A DNA stretch of 8,085 bases, taken from JABCPE02 sp963519075 (lineage in GTDB: Bacteria > Bacteroidota > Bacteroidia > Flavobacteriales > Weeksellaceae). The stretch covers positions 1-8,085 of the forward strand of contig CAUQMH010000068.1 in the NCBI GenBank assembly GCA_963519075.1, given 5' to 3'. The translations under genes were made by a program, and so were the position numbers. Shown here piece by piece: positions 1 to 5,584 of this stretch (its first letter is position 1; each line of letters opens with the position of its first letter). A model generated the notes under the pieces. The model was not told where the DNA came from and searched no databases. It saw only the letters and a list, made by a program, of their open reading frames with translations.

Positions 1-51
1 GACACTATCCGAATCCACCAAAAGACCATAGACACTAATTTTCCAATTTAA
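1..51 (+). other. possible 3' tail of an upstream plus-strand gene
   Basis: Frame 1 is open from the window edge to a TAA at 49-51 and would encode a 16-residue C-terminus ending in NFPI. The other two plus frames also stop within about 40 bases, so nothing proves this is coding. If real, the gene would converge on the M28 peptidase gene. Too short to assign a family. Confidence 0.2.
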
Positions 52-54
52 ACT

Positions 55-88
55 AAATAAAATCCATCTCTTTTCATTGAGAAAAGAG
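55..88 (-). terminator. intrinsic terminator of the M28 peptidase gene
   Basis: An 8-bp inverted repeat (CTCTTTTC at 68-75, GAAAAGAG at 81-88) has a 5-nt loop. Read on the minus strand it lies 19 nt beyond the peptidase stop codon, and a T-rich tail (ATTTTATTT) follows within a few bases. The plus-strand side has no comparable T tract, so it most likely acts on minus-strand transcripts only. Confidence 0.6.
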
Positions 89-106
89 GCGGACTATTTT
101 GGGGTT

Positions 107-1570
107 TTATCTTTCAAATTTTACATTGGGCAGAAGTCTTGGTCTTTGTGGCTCGTTGGCTACTTTCCAAGAAGTTCTGTACATCCATTCGGTCATTTTG
201 TAAAGTTTCTTGAAATCTATGTTTTCTGATTCATCCTGCGGCTGGTGGTACTGGTGATGCAGCACACTTGTGAAGAATACCGCTGGAATACCAAGCCTTG
301 CGTAAGGCAGGTGGTCGCTTCGGAAATAGAAAAACTCTGGATGCTCTGGTAAATCCCAGTCTTTCAAAAACTTAAATTTAGTGCTTTCTTGGTTGGCTTC
401 TTCCGCCATTCTTACCAAGTCATCAGAGTTCTTGTGCGGAGACTGACCGCCGAGAAGAGCAGCTTCGTTGATATCATTTCTTCCAATCATATCGCCGTTC
501 AGCACAGCTACGATATTTTCTCTCGGAACTACAGGATGGGCAGAATGCCATCTTGACCCTAAAAGACCTCTTTCCTCAGCGCCATGAATTACAAACAAGA
601 TGCTTCGTTTTGCCGGTTGCTTGCTGTATGCTCTTCCCATTGCAAGTAGAGCTACGCAGGTGCTGGCATTGTCATCGGCACCGTTGTAGATGGTGTCGTT
701 TTTCACAGGGTGTCGGATACCATCATGGTCCTGATGTCCGCTGAGTAGCACATATTCATTTTTTAGTTTAGGGTCTGTTCCTTCTATCTTTCCGATGATA
801 TTTACAGAAGGGTATTTGTAAGTTTCTGTCTGTAAGTTTACGGTAATCTGTGGATTTCCTTTCAGCCAGTTTTGGTTTTCTTTTTTTACCCAAAAGACAG
901 GAATATCTTCTTTGATGTTTTCATTCAGTCCTTCCACTCCATAGACACCTCTTTTCATCATTGGTTCTACTTCTATCCAGCTTTTGTCAGAGATTTCATC
1001 CGTAATGAAAATGATGCCTTTTGCGCCTAATTTTTTAACTGAATCAAGGTATTTAGCTTTGATGAATCTTGGGTATCTTCTCTCGAAAAGTGTCATTTCC
1101 TGCTCGATGCCTTTTTTAGAAACACTGATGGCAACTACTTTTCCTGCAATCTGGGAAGTCAGCTGCTCCGGTTCTACTTCGCCTACACTGATGATGGGCA
1201 GAGAGAAATGAGAGTTTACCACATCAGAAACCAAAATATCTTTCCAGATTTTTAGGTTTTTATCACCGATTTTCACCGAACTAAGCGGAGAAATCTGGTG
1301 GCGGTACATATCAAAAAACTGGAAATAAGTGCCATTTTCCCCAGCGGGTTTTATCCCTGCTTCTTTCATTTTGTCTGCGAACCATACAGAAACTTTGAGT
1401 TCATCTAGGGTTCCTGCCTCTCTTCCCCAGAACTGGTCAGCCGCCATCTGGTACATGTCTGTACGAAGGTCTTTTTCCTTAATAGCCGAAACCAAAGGCT
1501 TTTTGTAACTCTGCGCACCCAGCGAAGGGCAGAGGATTCCGATGAGGAGAGTAAATACGATTTTTTTCAT
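107..1570 (-). CDS. secreted M28-family zinc aminopeptidase with inserted PA domain
   Basis: The product is 487 aa. Residues 1-20 form a Sec signal peptide: MKK, a hydrophobic core, then LGAQ with probable cleavage near A19. Cys14 is preceded by Leu, so it is not a lipobox. Residues about 125-235 look like a protease-associated (PA) domain, and about 255-470 are the M28 catalytic domain. By alignment to known M28 enzymes, the co-catalytic zinc ligands are H279 (GHQDHDG), D299 (GADDNAS), E333 (AEERGLLGS), D360 (NGDMIG) and H442 (YHQPQD). D281 and E332 are the catalytic acids, so the site looks intact. It should remove N-terminal amino acids from peptides in the periplasm or outside the cell; specificity cannot be read. 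No type IX secretion C-terminal domain is visible. The ATG at 1570 is chosen because an in-frame upstream TTG (1600) lies inside the -7 promoter box and would put ten charged or polar residues ahead of the signal peptide. Confidence 0.93.
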   Translation of the reverse strand: MKKIVFTLLIGILCPSLGAQSYKKPLVSAIKEKDLRTDMYQMAADQFWGREAGTLDELKVSVWFADKMKEAGIKPAGENGTYFQFFDMYRHQISPLSSVKIGDKNLKIWKDILVSDVVNSHFSLPIISVGEVEPEQLTSQIAGKVVAISVSKKGIEQEMTLFERRYPRFIKAKYLDSVKKLGAKGIIFITDEISDKSWIEVEPMMKRGVYGVEGLNENIKEDIPVFWVKKENQNWLKGNPQITVNLQTETYKYPSVNIIGKIEGTDPKLKNEYVLLSGHQDHDGIRHPVKNDTIYNGADDNASTCVALLAMGRAYSKQPAKRSILFVIHGAEERGLLGSRWHSAHPVVPRENIVAVLNGDMIGRNDINEAALLGGQSPHKNSDDLVRMAEEANQESTKFKFLKDWDLPEHPEFFYFRSDHLPYARLGIPAVFFTSVLHHQYHQPQDESENIDFKKLYKMTEWMYRTSWKVANEPQRPRLLPNVKFER

Positions 1571-1597
1571 AGGTTTATAATTTAATTGATTTTTGCC

Positions 1598-1628
1598 CAA
1601 AAGTATCGTTTTATTAGAAAAAATGCAA
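1598..1628 (-). promoter_or_regulatory. Bacteroidota-type promoter of the M28 peptidase gene
   Basis: On the minus strand a TTG (1628-1626) is followed, after a 20-nt spacer, by TACTTTTG (1605-1598), a full match to the -7 consensus TAnnTTTG. The peptidase ATG at 1570 would then have a leader of roughly 20 nt. Confidence 0.7.
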
Positions 1629-1646
1629 GTTCCCGCAAGTTTTTAT

Positions 1647-1674
1647 TTGGTTGAAAATAAATTTAATATTTTTG
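1647..1674 (+). promoter_or_regulatory. Bacteroidota-type promoter of the GNAT gene
   Basis: TTG at 1647-1649 and TATTTTTG at 1667-1674 (full match to TAnnTTTG) are separated by 17 nt. The start codon at 1700 lies about 25 nt downstream. The promoter sits back to back with the peptidase promoter and is the only strong one seen before the run of genes that ends at 4941. Confidence 0.6.
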
Positions 1675-1699
1675 AAACAGATTTTAATTTAGTAAATGA

Positions 1700-2161
1700 A
1701 TGAAAATAACCGAAGGATTATTGCCTGAAGATAAAGAGGTTATTATACGCTGGACAAATAGCAAAGGTGCTGATTTCTTGCAACAATGGGCAGGAGATGC
1801 TTTGCCCTATCCTCTTACCATAGAAGCACTCAATGCATTGCCTCATTGTTTTCGTATTGAAGCAGAGGGTAGTTTTATAGGGATGATTCAGCAAATAAAA
1901 GTAGAAGAAAATAACATACACATTGGTAGATTTCTTATCAATCCTTCACTTACAGGAAAAGGATTAGGTAGCTTGGCAATGCAATTATTTATCGCAATGC
2001 TTTTTGAGGATAAAAGTGTTCATTCTATTAGCTTAAATGTATTTGATGACAACTTTATAGCTAAAGATCTTTATACAAAACTTGGATTTAAAGTAGTAGC
2101 AACTGTAGAGGGAGAAAGAAAAAAATACAAGATGATGAAAAGTAATTCGGCAATTAACTAA
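1700..2161 (+). CDS. GNAT-family N-acetyltransferase
   Basis: A 153-aa protein with the GCN5-related acetyltransferase fold. Motif A is visible as strand IGRFLINPSL (76-85) running into the acetyl-CoA pyrophosphate loop TGKGLG (85-90) and its helix. Motif B follows as LNVFDDN...AKDLYTKLGF (112-130), where the NxxA-like turn and the YxxxGF ending are typical of Rim/aminoglycoside-type GNATs. A C-terminal strand continues to about 147. It should transfer an acetyl group from acetyl-CoA to an amine; the substrate cannot be inferred. No signal peptide, so cytosolic. It has its own promoter and lies 17 nt before the YD-repeat gene, so the two could be co-transcribed. ATG at 1700 is used; an overlapping ATG at 1696 is in another frame. 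Confidence 0.88.
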   Translation: MKITEGLLPEDKEVIIRWTNSKGADFLQQWAGDALPYPLTIEALNALPHCFRIEAEGSFIGMIQQIKVEENNIHIGRFLINPSLTGKGLGSLAMQLFIAMLFEDKSVHSISLNVFDDNFIAKDLYTKLGFKVVATVEGERKKYKMMKSNSAIN

Positions 2162-2178
2162 TTAGCAAATTTAATACT

Positions 2179-3006
2179 ATGAAGATAAAACGAGATGAAT
2201 CGCGTTGTTATGCTGCTGTCATCACCAAAGATGGTCAGTGGCAAAAAGGCGAAGAATACTTCTTAGAAGACTATACCGAAACCCTCATTTACAATGAGCA
2301 AGGTAAACTTGTAGACGCTTGTTATGGCGAGGAATACCACTTCCTCTTTACCTACGACTCTCACGGAAACTGCTTGAGTTCTCACCTCTACGACCCTGAA
2401 GATGAAGAACTAACCGACTGCTGGGAGGAAAAACAATACCGCTATAACGACCTACATCAGCAAGTAGAGTGTATTACCTACGAAGATGGCAAATGGAAAA
2501 AAACTGTTACTTTCGAATACGATGCACACGGTAATAACATAAGTCAGCACTCCCGCACAGCCGATGCCGAATATCTCTTACAACTCCAATATGATACACA
2601 AGGTAGATGTATAGATCGTTGTCATACAAACATATCTACAGGAGAAAAGATTCTTCACGACTCTATTGAATTTCGTAGCGATACCGAAAAAGTCAATACC
2701 AATCTTTCAGCCAATGGAAAGCCTTTTATGTTTACCATAACTCGTTTTGATGAAAAAGGCAATGTAATTTATGTTGCCCATCAGGATATAGGCGACCCCG
2801 AACCTTATTCAATAACTGAAACCACTTTCGATGAGCATAACAACGAAATTTTCGAGCGAATTAGCAACAAAGAAGGCGAAGTCTACACTCGCAAATACAC
2901 CTATCGCTATGATAATCACGGCAATTGGATAGAGAAACGCATCGAATACTCTAAACGCTACACAAACCTGATAGTAGAAAGAACAATAGAATATTACCCT
3001 ATATAA
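2179..3006 (+). CDS. cytosolic YD/Rhs-like repeat protein
   Basis: A 275-aa protein made almost wholly of degenerate YD-type repeats with the core [YF]D/N-x-x-G-N/K/R. Copies begin near residues 38 (YNEQGKLVD), 59 (YDSHGNCLS), 89 (YNDLHQQVE), 114 (YDAHGNNIS), 138 (YDTQGRCID), 165 (degenerate), 190 (FDEKGNVIY), 217 (FDEHNNEIF) and 244 (YDNHGNWIE), spaced about 21-30 residues. Such repeats form the beta-strip shell of Rhs/YD polymorphic toxins and teneurins. This protein is far shorter than those shells and has no signal peptide, no RHS core protease motif and no toxic tip. Its stop is 5 nt before the next start, so the two are almost certainly co-transcribed. About half of its Tyr codons are TAC, unlike genes downstream. 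Function unknown; an immunity or scaffold role is an inference from its neighbours. Confidence 0.82.
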   Translation: MKIKRDESRCYAAVITKDGQWQKGEEYFLEDYTETLIYNEQGKLVDACYGEEYHFLFTYDSHGNCLSSHLYDPEDEELTDCWEEKQYRYNDLHQQVECITYEDGKWKKTVTFEYDAHGNNISQHSRTADAEYLLQLQYDTQGRCIDRCHTNISTGEKILHDSIEFRSDTEKVNTNLSANGKPFMFTITRFDEKGNVIYVAHQDIGDPEPYSITETTFDEHNNEIFERISNKEGEVYTRKYTYRYDNHGNWIEKRIEYSKRYTNLIVERTIEYYPI

Positions 3007-3011
3007 ATAGT

Positions 3012-3656
3012 ATGAATAAAGAAAACATATTTACCCAAATCCGAACGCTCTTTAGTATAGAGGAGGATTGTGGTTTTACAGAAGCTGAAATGCAGCCGTT
3101 TTTCGGCGTGGTGGAGCAAATGCCACAGCTGTTATATGACTATTACACCACTTTGGGAAAGCATCAGGCTTTGAATCAAACGCAAGATAATTTGATAACT
3201 CCCAAATCTAATCTTGCTCTTTTTAATAATCCAGACTATTTTGTTTTTTATGCAGAAAATCAAAATAGTTGCTTGTGGGCAATCGCAAAGGAAGATTTAG
3301 GCGAAGAAAATCCCAAAGTATATGTTAGCTATAACCAGAAAGAATGGCAGGTGGAATGCGAAACTTTATCAGAATTTTTGTTGGCTATGGCTCACTTACA
3401 GGCGGTATTTGCTTTGCCTTATACTTATGAAGGATTTAAATTCATTACTTCCGAAGATTTGGCTGCAATAAAATCCCATTTTCCCAAAAAGCCTTTCGCT
3501 ATACGCCATTGGTTACAAGGGGCGGAGTTCTATGGCGGAGCTGAGGACAGCATAGTAGTTTTAGATGGGGGTGAGCAGCTGGTGTATGCATCTTCATCGA
3601 AAAGTTCCTTTGAGGCGATGGATGATTTTTTAAAAGACATAGGAGAGGAAATGTAA
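3012..3656 (+). CDS. SUKH (SMI1/KNR4)-like protein, putative immunity protein
   Basis: A 214-aa protein. The N-terminal 135 residues match the SMI1/KNR4 (SUKH) pattern as I know it: an early helix ending MPQLLYDYYTTLGKH (37-51), a loop LITPKSNLALFNNPDYFVFY (61-80), then the hallmark ENQNSCLWAIAKEDL (82-96) followed by PKVYVS...W (101-112) and TLSEFLLAMAHL (118-129). SUKH proteins include many immunity proteins that neutralise polymorphic toxins, often nucleases, inside the cell. The C-terminal 75 residues (136-214) are additional and unassigned, with a glycine-rich turn FYGGAEDS and a helical end. No signal peptide. It begins 5 nt after the YD-repeat gene. The family call rests on motif memory rather than an alignment, and no cognate toxin lies in the window. 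Confidence 0.75.
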   Translation: MNKENIFTQIRTLFSIEEDCGFTEAEMQPFFGVVEQMPQLLYDYYTTLGKHQALNQTQDNLITPKSNLALFNNPDYFVFYAENQNSCLWAIAKEDLGEENPKVYVSYNQKEWQVECETLSEFLLAMAHLQAVFALPYTYEGFKFITSEDLAAIKSHFPKKPFAIRHWLQGAEFYGGAEDSIVVLDGGEQLVYASSSKSSFEAMDDFLKDIGEEM

Positions 3657-3695
3657 GATTTGAGCAAACAACCATAAAAAGAATTTTAATAAAAA

Positions 3696-4124
3696 ATGAA
3701 CAGCACAAAATCTATATCATTTTTAGATACTGAGAATGGAGATTTTTCCCTTATAAATGGAGTAGTGATTTCTTCTAAAATTACTTTTTCTGCACTCAGA
3801 GAGCAGTTTCCTGATAATGATATTTGGGATGTGGGGACAGGGTTTTATTGGATTTATTTTGAAAAATGTTTTTTTGAGGGAATAGAGTTTGATGTTTCTA
3901 TTTGTTTCGAAGGAGAAAAACTTGAAACGATATTTTTTTCTATGAAAGAAAGATACACACCTTGGGAAAACTGGACAGAGGAATATGAACTTCAAACTGA
4001 AAAACTGTATAAAAAATGGCTTACAGCACACATAGGGGAAGAGTGGGAGTTTGTCTGGGGAGAGGTAGGAGCCGCTTTTGATAGGAAAGGAGGAAGGACA
4101 AATATGTGGGTCAGTTATATTTGA
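3696..4124 (+). CDS. unrecognised 142-aa acidic protein, possible immunity-type
   Basis: I cannot assign a named family. The protein has alternating aromatic strands (FYWIYFEKCFFEGIEFDVSI, 50-69; LETIFFSM, 76-83), then a helical stretch with W90, W93, E96 and E98 (ENWTEEYELQTEKLYKKWL, 91-109), and a C-terminal signature EWEFVWGEVGAAFDRKGG (116-133) ending in a short strand. From memory, small Bacteroidota and Firmicutes proteins with a similar W..W.EE.E...KWL then WG....D.KGG ending occur near immunity genes, but I cannot verify that here. No signal peptide or membrane segment. It lies 39 nt after the SUKH-like gene. The gene is AT-rich with TTT-dominated Phe codons. Confidence 0.72.
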   Translation: MNSTKSISFLDTENGDFSLINGVVISSKITFSALREQFPDNDIWDVGTGFYWIYFEKCFFEGIEFDVSICFEGEKLETIFFSMKERYTPWENWTEEYELQTEKLYKKWLTAHIGEEWEFVWGEVGAAFDRKGGRTNMWVSYI

Positions 4125-4125
4125 T

Positions 4126-4156
4126 TTGCATAAAATACAAAAAAAATGTAATTTTA
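4126..4156 (+). promoter_or_regulatory. possible internal promoter before the DUF695-RraB gene
   Basis: TTG at 4126-4128 and TAATTTTA at 4149-4156 are separated by 20 nt. The -7 box matches TAnnTTTG at all but its last base. The downstream ATG is at 4174, leaving a very short leader. It falls exactly in the 49-nt gap between two genes, but the AT-rich background makes chance matches likely. Confidence 0.35.
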
Positions 4157-4173
4157 GCAAAAAAATAAGAAAC

Positions 4174-4941
4174 ATGAGTATAAATAGTAACTATGAAGTT
4201 CCGCAAAATTGGGATTTCTTTTTCTGCCGAGTTGAGGGAAAACCAGCCTCTGTGAGAGTGAATTTAGCCCTAAGACAGATAGCTCCAGTTGAGGGATATA
4301 AATACCGCTTGAACTTTCTCATTAAAATGCAAAACCCTACGCCAGAGGGCATGCCTTCTAATGAGGAATATCCTATTTTGTGTGATATAGAGGATGCTAT
4401 TTCAGGGAAAGCAGAACAGATGGGTGCTATCTCAGCAGGAGCTGTGAAATCAGGTGGAATTCTAGAACTTATCTATTATACCAATCTTTCTGAGGGGCTT
4501 TCAGAGGCTTGTGTAGATGAGTTGGCTGCTTTTGAGGGGTATCAGTATAAGAGCTATTTCGAGGAAGATCCAGAGTGGAAGGATTATTTTGAATTCCTAT
4601 TCCCAGACCCATACTCCTACCAATCTATGCAAAATAGAAGAGTAGTGATGCAGTTAGAAGAAAATGGGGATAATCTAGATATTCCGCGAGAAATAGACCA
4701 TTGGATTTATTTTGATAATGAACAGAGCCGAGCAGAATATGTGGAAAAAATAACAAGAAAAGGCTACGAAGTGGTTTCAGAAGATTTTATAGAAGAGGGA
4801 AATTCCCACCATTTTCAGTTGCATATCGTAAGACAAGATTCTCCACATGAAATAGATGAGATAGTCTGGGCACTAAAAGAACTAGCTGATAATTATGATG
4901 CCTATTATGATGGCTGGGAAAGCGTGATAGTAAAACAGTAA
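4174..4941 (+). CDS. DUF695-RraB domain fusion protein
   Basis: A 255-aa protein with two recognisable domains. Residues about 11-145 are DUF695: W13 with FFFCRVEGKPASVRV, the central PTPEGMPSNEE...L..IEDAI (56-76), and the closing FEEDPEWKDYFEFLFP (129-144). Residues about 152-253 are RraB-like: RRVVMQLEENGDNLDIPREI, HWIYFDNEQSRAEYVEKI, KGYEV, and the terminal ALKELADNYDAYYDGWES. In gamma-proteobacteria RraB binds RNase E and inhibits mRNA cleavage; whether this fusion does so is unknown. DUF695 has no established activity that I know. No signal peptide, strongly acidic. The ATG at 4174 is preferred over an in-frame TTG at 4078, because the extra 32 residues are basic, unlike the domain, and would overlap the upstream gene. 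An intrinsic terminator follows directly. Confidence 0.88.
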   Translation: MSINSNYEVPQNWDFFFCRVEGKPASVRVNLALRQIAPVEGYKYRLNFLIKMQNPTPEGMPSNEEYPILCDIEDAISGKAEQMGAISAGAVKSGGILELIYYTNLSEGLSEACVDELAAFEGYQYKSYFEEDPEWKDYFEFLFPDPYSYQSMQNRRVVMQLEENGDNLDIPREIDHWIYFDNEQSRAEYVEKITRKGYEVVSEDFIEEGNSHHFQLHIVRQDSPHEIDEIVWALKELADNYDAYYDGWESVIVKQ

Positions 4942-4948
4942 ATATCAG

Positions 4949-4974
4949 AGCCAAGAGTTTTCTTGGCTTTATTT
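4949..4974 (+). terminator. intrinsic terminator after the DUF695-RraB gene
   Basis: AGCCAAGA (4949-4956) and TCTTGGCT (4961-4968) form a perfect 8-bp stem with a 4-nt loop, followed by TTATTT. It starts 8 nt after the stop codon and lies wholly within the 48-nt gap before the next gene, so it should end or attenuate the transcript there. Confidence 0.7.
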
Positions 4975-4989
4975 AAAAATAAATGATAA

Positions 4990-5478
4990 ATGACTTACAA
5001 TGCATTCTATAATGCGATGGTATCTCTTCCTGAGAACCATGAAAACCGCGACCTTGAGGAATATTTGCTGGCATTGTTTTCTTTAGTGAAAAAGCATGAA
5101 AAAGAGCCTTTTTCGCCAGAGTTGTGTATTGAAATTATACAAAAAGCCTTTACCGAAACGCCTATGTCATTTGATGAAAAATGGCTTTCTGTCTATGATG
5201 CTCCTGATGAAGGGAAAGGTATGGATTTCACTCAAAATGTTTTAATTTTCCAAATAGCTGAACTGCATAGAATGCGGGATAAGGAACTGCAAAATCCGCA
5301 GAGATATTCAGGAATCAATTCCGAAACGGATAATTGGTGGTATAATTTTGACCCTTTTACTAATCTGGAATGTGGTGCAGAATGGTTTTTGGATAGTGCT
5401 GATAGTGAGGAAGATGATATTTCTGCAGACTGGGGATTTTTAGGAAAACTCCTTGAAATAGGGCGTGTTTATGAATAG
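4990..5478 (+). CDS. unrecognised 162-aa acidic protein
   Basis: I do not recognise a named family. The N-terminal half looks all-helical (DLEEYLLALFSLVKKHEK, 21-38; PELCIEIIQKAF, 43-54). A central MDFTQNVLIFQIAELHRMRDKEL (78-100) is followed by RYSGINSETDNWWYNFDPFTNLECGAEWFL (105-134), whose WYNFDPFT..ECG stretch looks like a conserved family signature. A run of acidic residues (DSADSEEDD, 135-143) precedes the end. No signal peptide, membrane segment or catalytic motif is seen. It sits just downstream of a terminator on the same strand, with no clear promoter of its own, so it may depend on readthrough. Size, acidity and context fit the preceding immunity-like genes, but this is inference only. 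Confidence 0.72.
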   Translation: MTYNAFYNAMVSLPENHENRDLEEYLLALFSLVKKHEKEPFSPELCIEIIQKAFTETPMSFDEKWLSVYDAPDEGKGMDFTQNVLIFQIAELHRMRDKELQNPQRYSGINSETDNWWYNFDPFTNLECGAEWFLDSADSEEDDISADWGFLGKLLEIGRVYE

Positions 5479-5503
5479 ATTTTTTATTATCAAATTCTAA
5501 TCA

Positions 5504-5534
5504 GTTAATTTTCTATAAAATATTTGAAAATAAC
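5504..5534 (+). repeat. AT-rich imperfect inverted repeat upstream of the oxidoreductase gene
   Basis: GTTAATTTTC (5504-5513) and GAAAATAAC (5526-5534) pair over 9 bp with one bulged A and a 12-nt AT loop. It lies about 50 nt before the oxidoreductase ATG, in a 106-nt gap with no clear TAnnTTTG promoter. It could be a repressor operator or a weak terminator for the gene before it, or chance in AT-rich DNA. Confidence 0.25.
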
Positions 5535-5584
5535 CAAAAACAAAGGAGTAAATAGTTTTTAAACTAAATTTAGACATCCAAACA

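Noticed and set aside
553..1211. Plus-strand open frames opposite the M28 gene (553-744, 984-1211)
   Set aside because: Antisense shadows within a well-supported catalytic gene, with no start signals or domain features.
1571..1600. Ten-residue extension of the M28 peptidase from a TTG
   Set aside because: The TTG is part of the -7 promoter box, and the added residues would sit ahead of a standard signal peptide.
2179..3006. The repeat gene as a CRISPR or DNA-level tandem repeat
   Set aside because: The repeats are conserved only at protein level with variable spacing; the DNA copies are not near-identical.
4078..4173. N-terminal extension of the DUF695-RraB gene from a TTG
   Set aside because: It would overlap the upstream gene by 47 bases and add 32 basic residues with no DUF695 similarity. 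The ATG at 4174 fits the family N-terminus.
3723..4175. 150-codon minus-strand open frame opposite the 142-aa gene
   Set aside because: Its Phe/Lys/Ile-rich translation is what the complement of an A- and T-rich plus-strand gene gives. It has no domain, and the plus-strand frame has the better protein signature.
5542..5548. AAAGGAG as a Shine-Dalgarno site for a small gene
   Set aside because: No start codon follows at a usable distance; TAA and TAG come directly after it, and the oxidoreductase ATG is 36 nt away.
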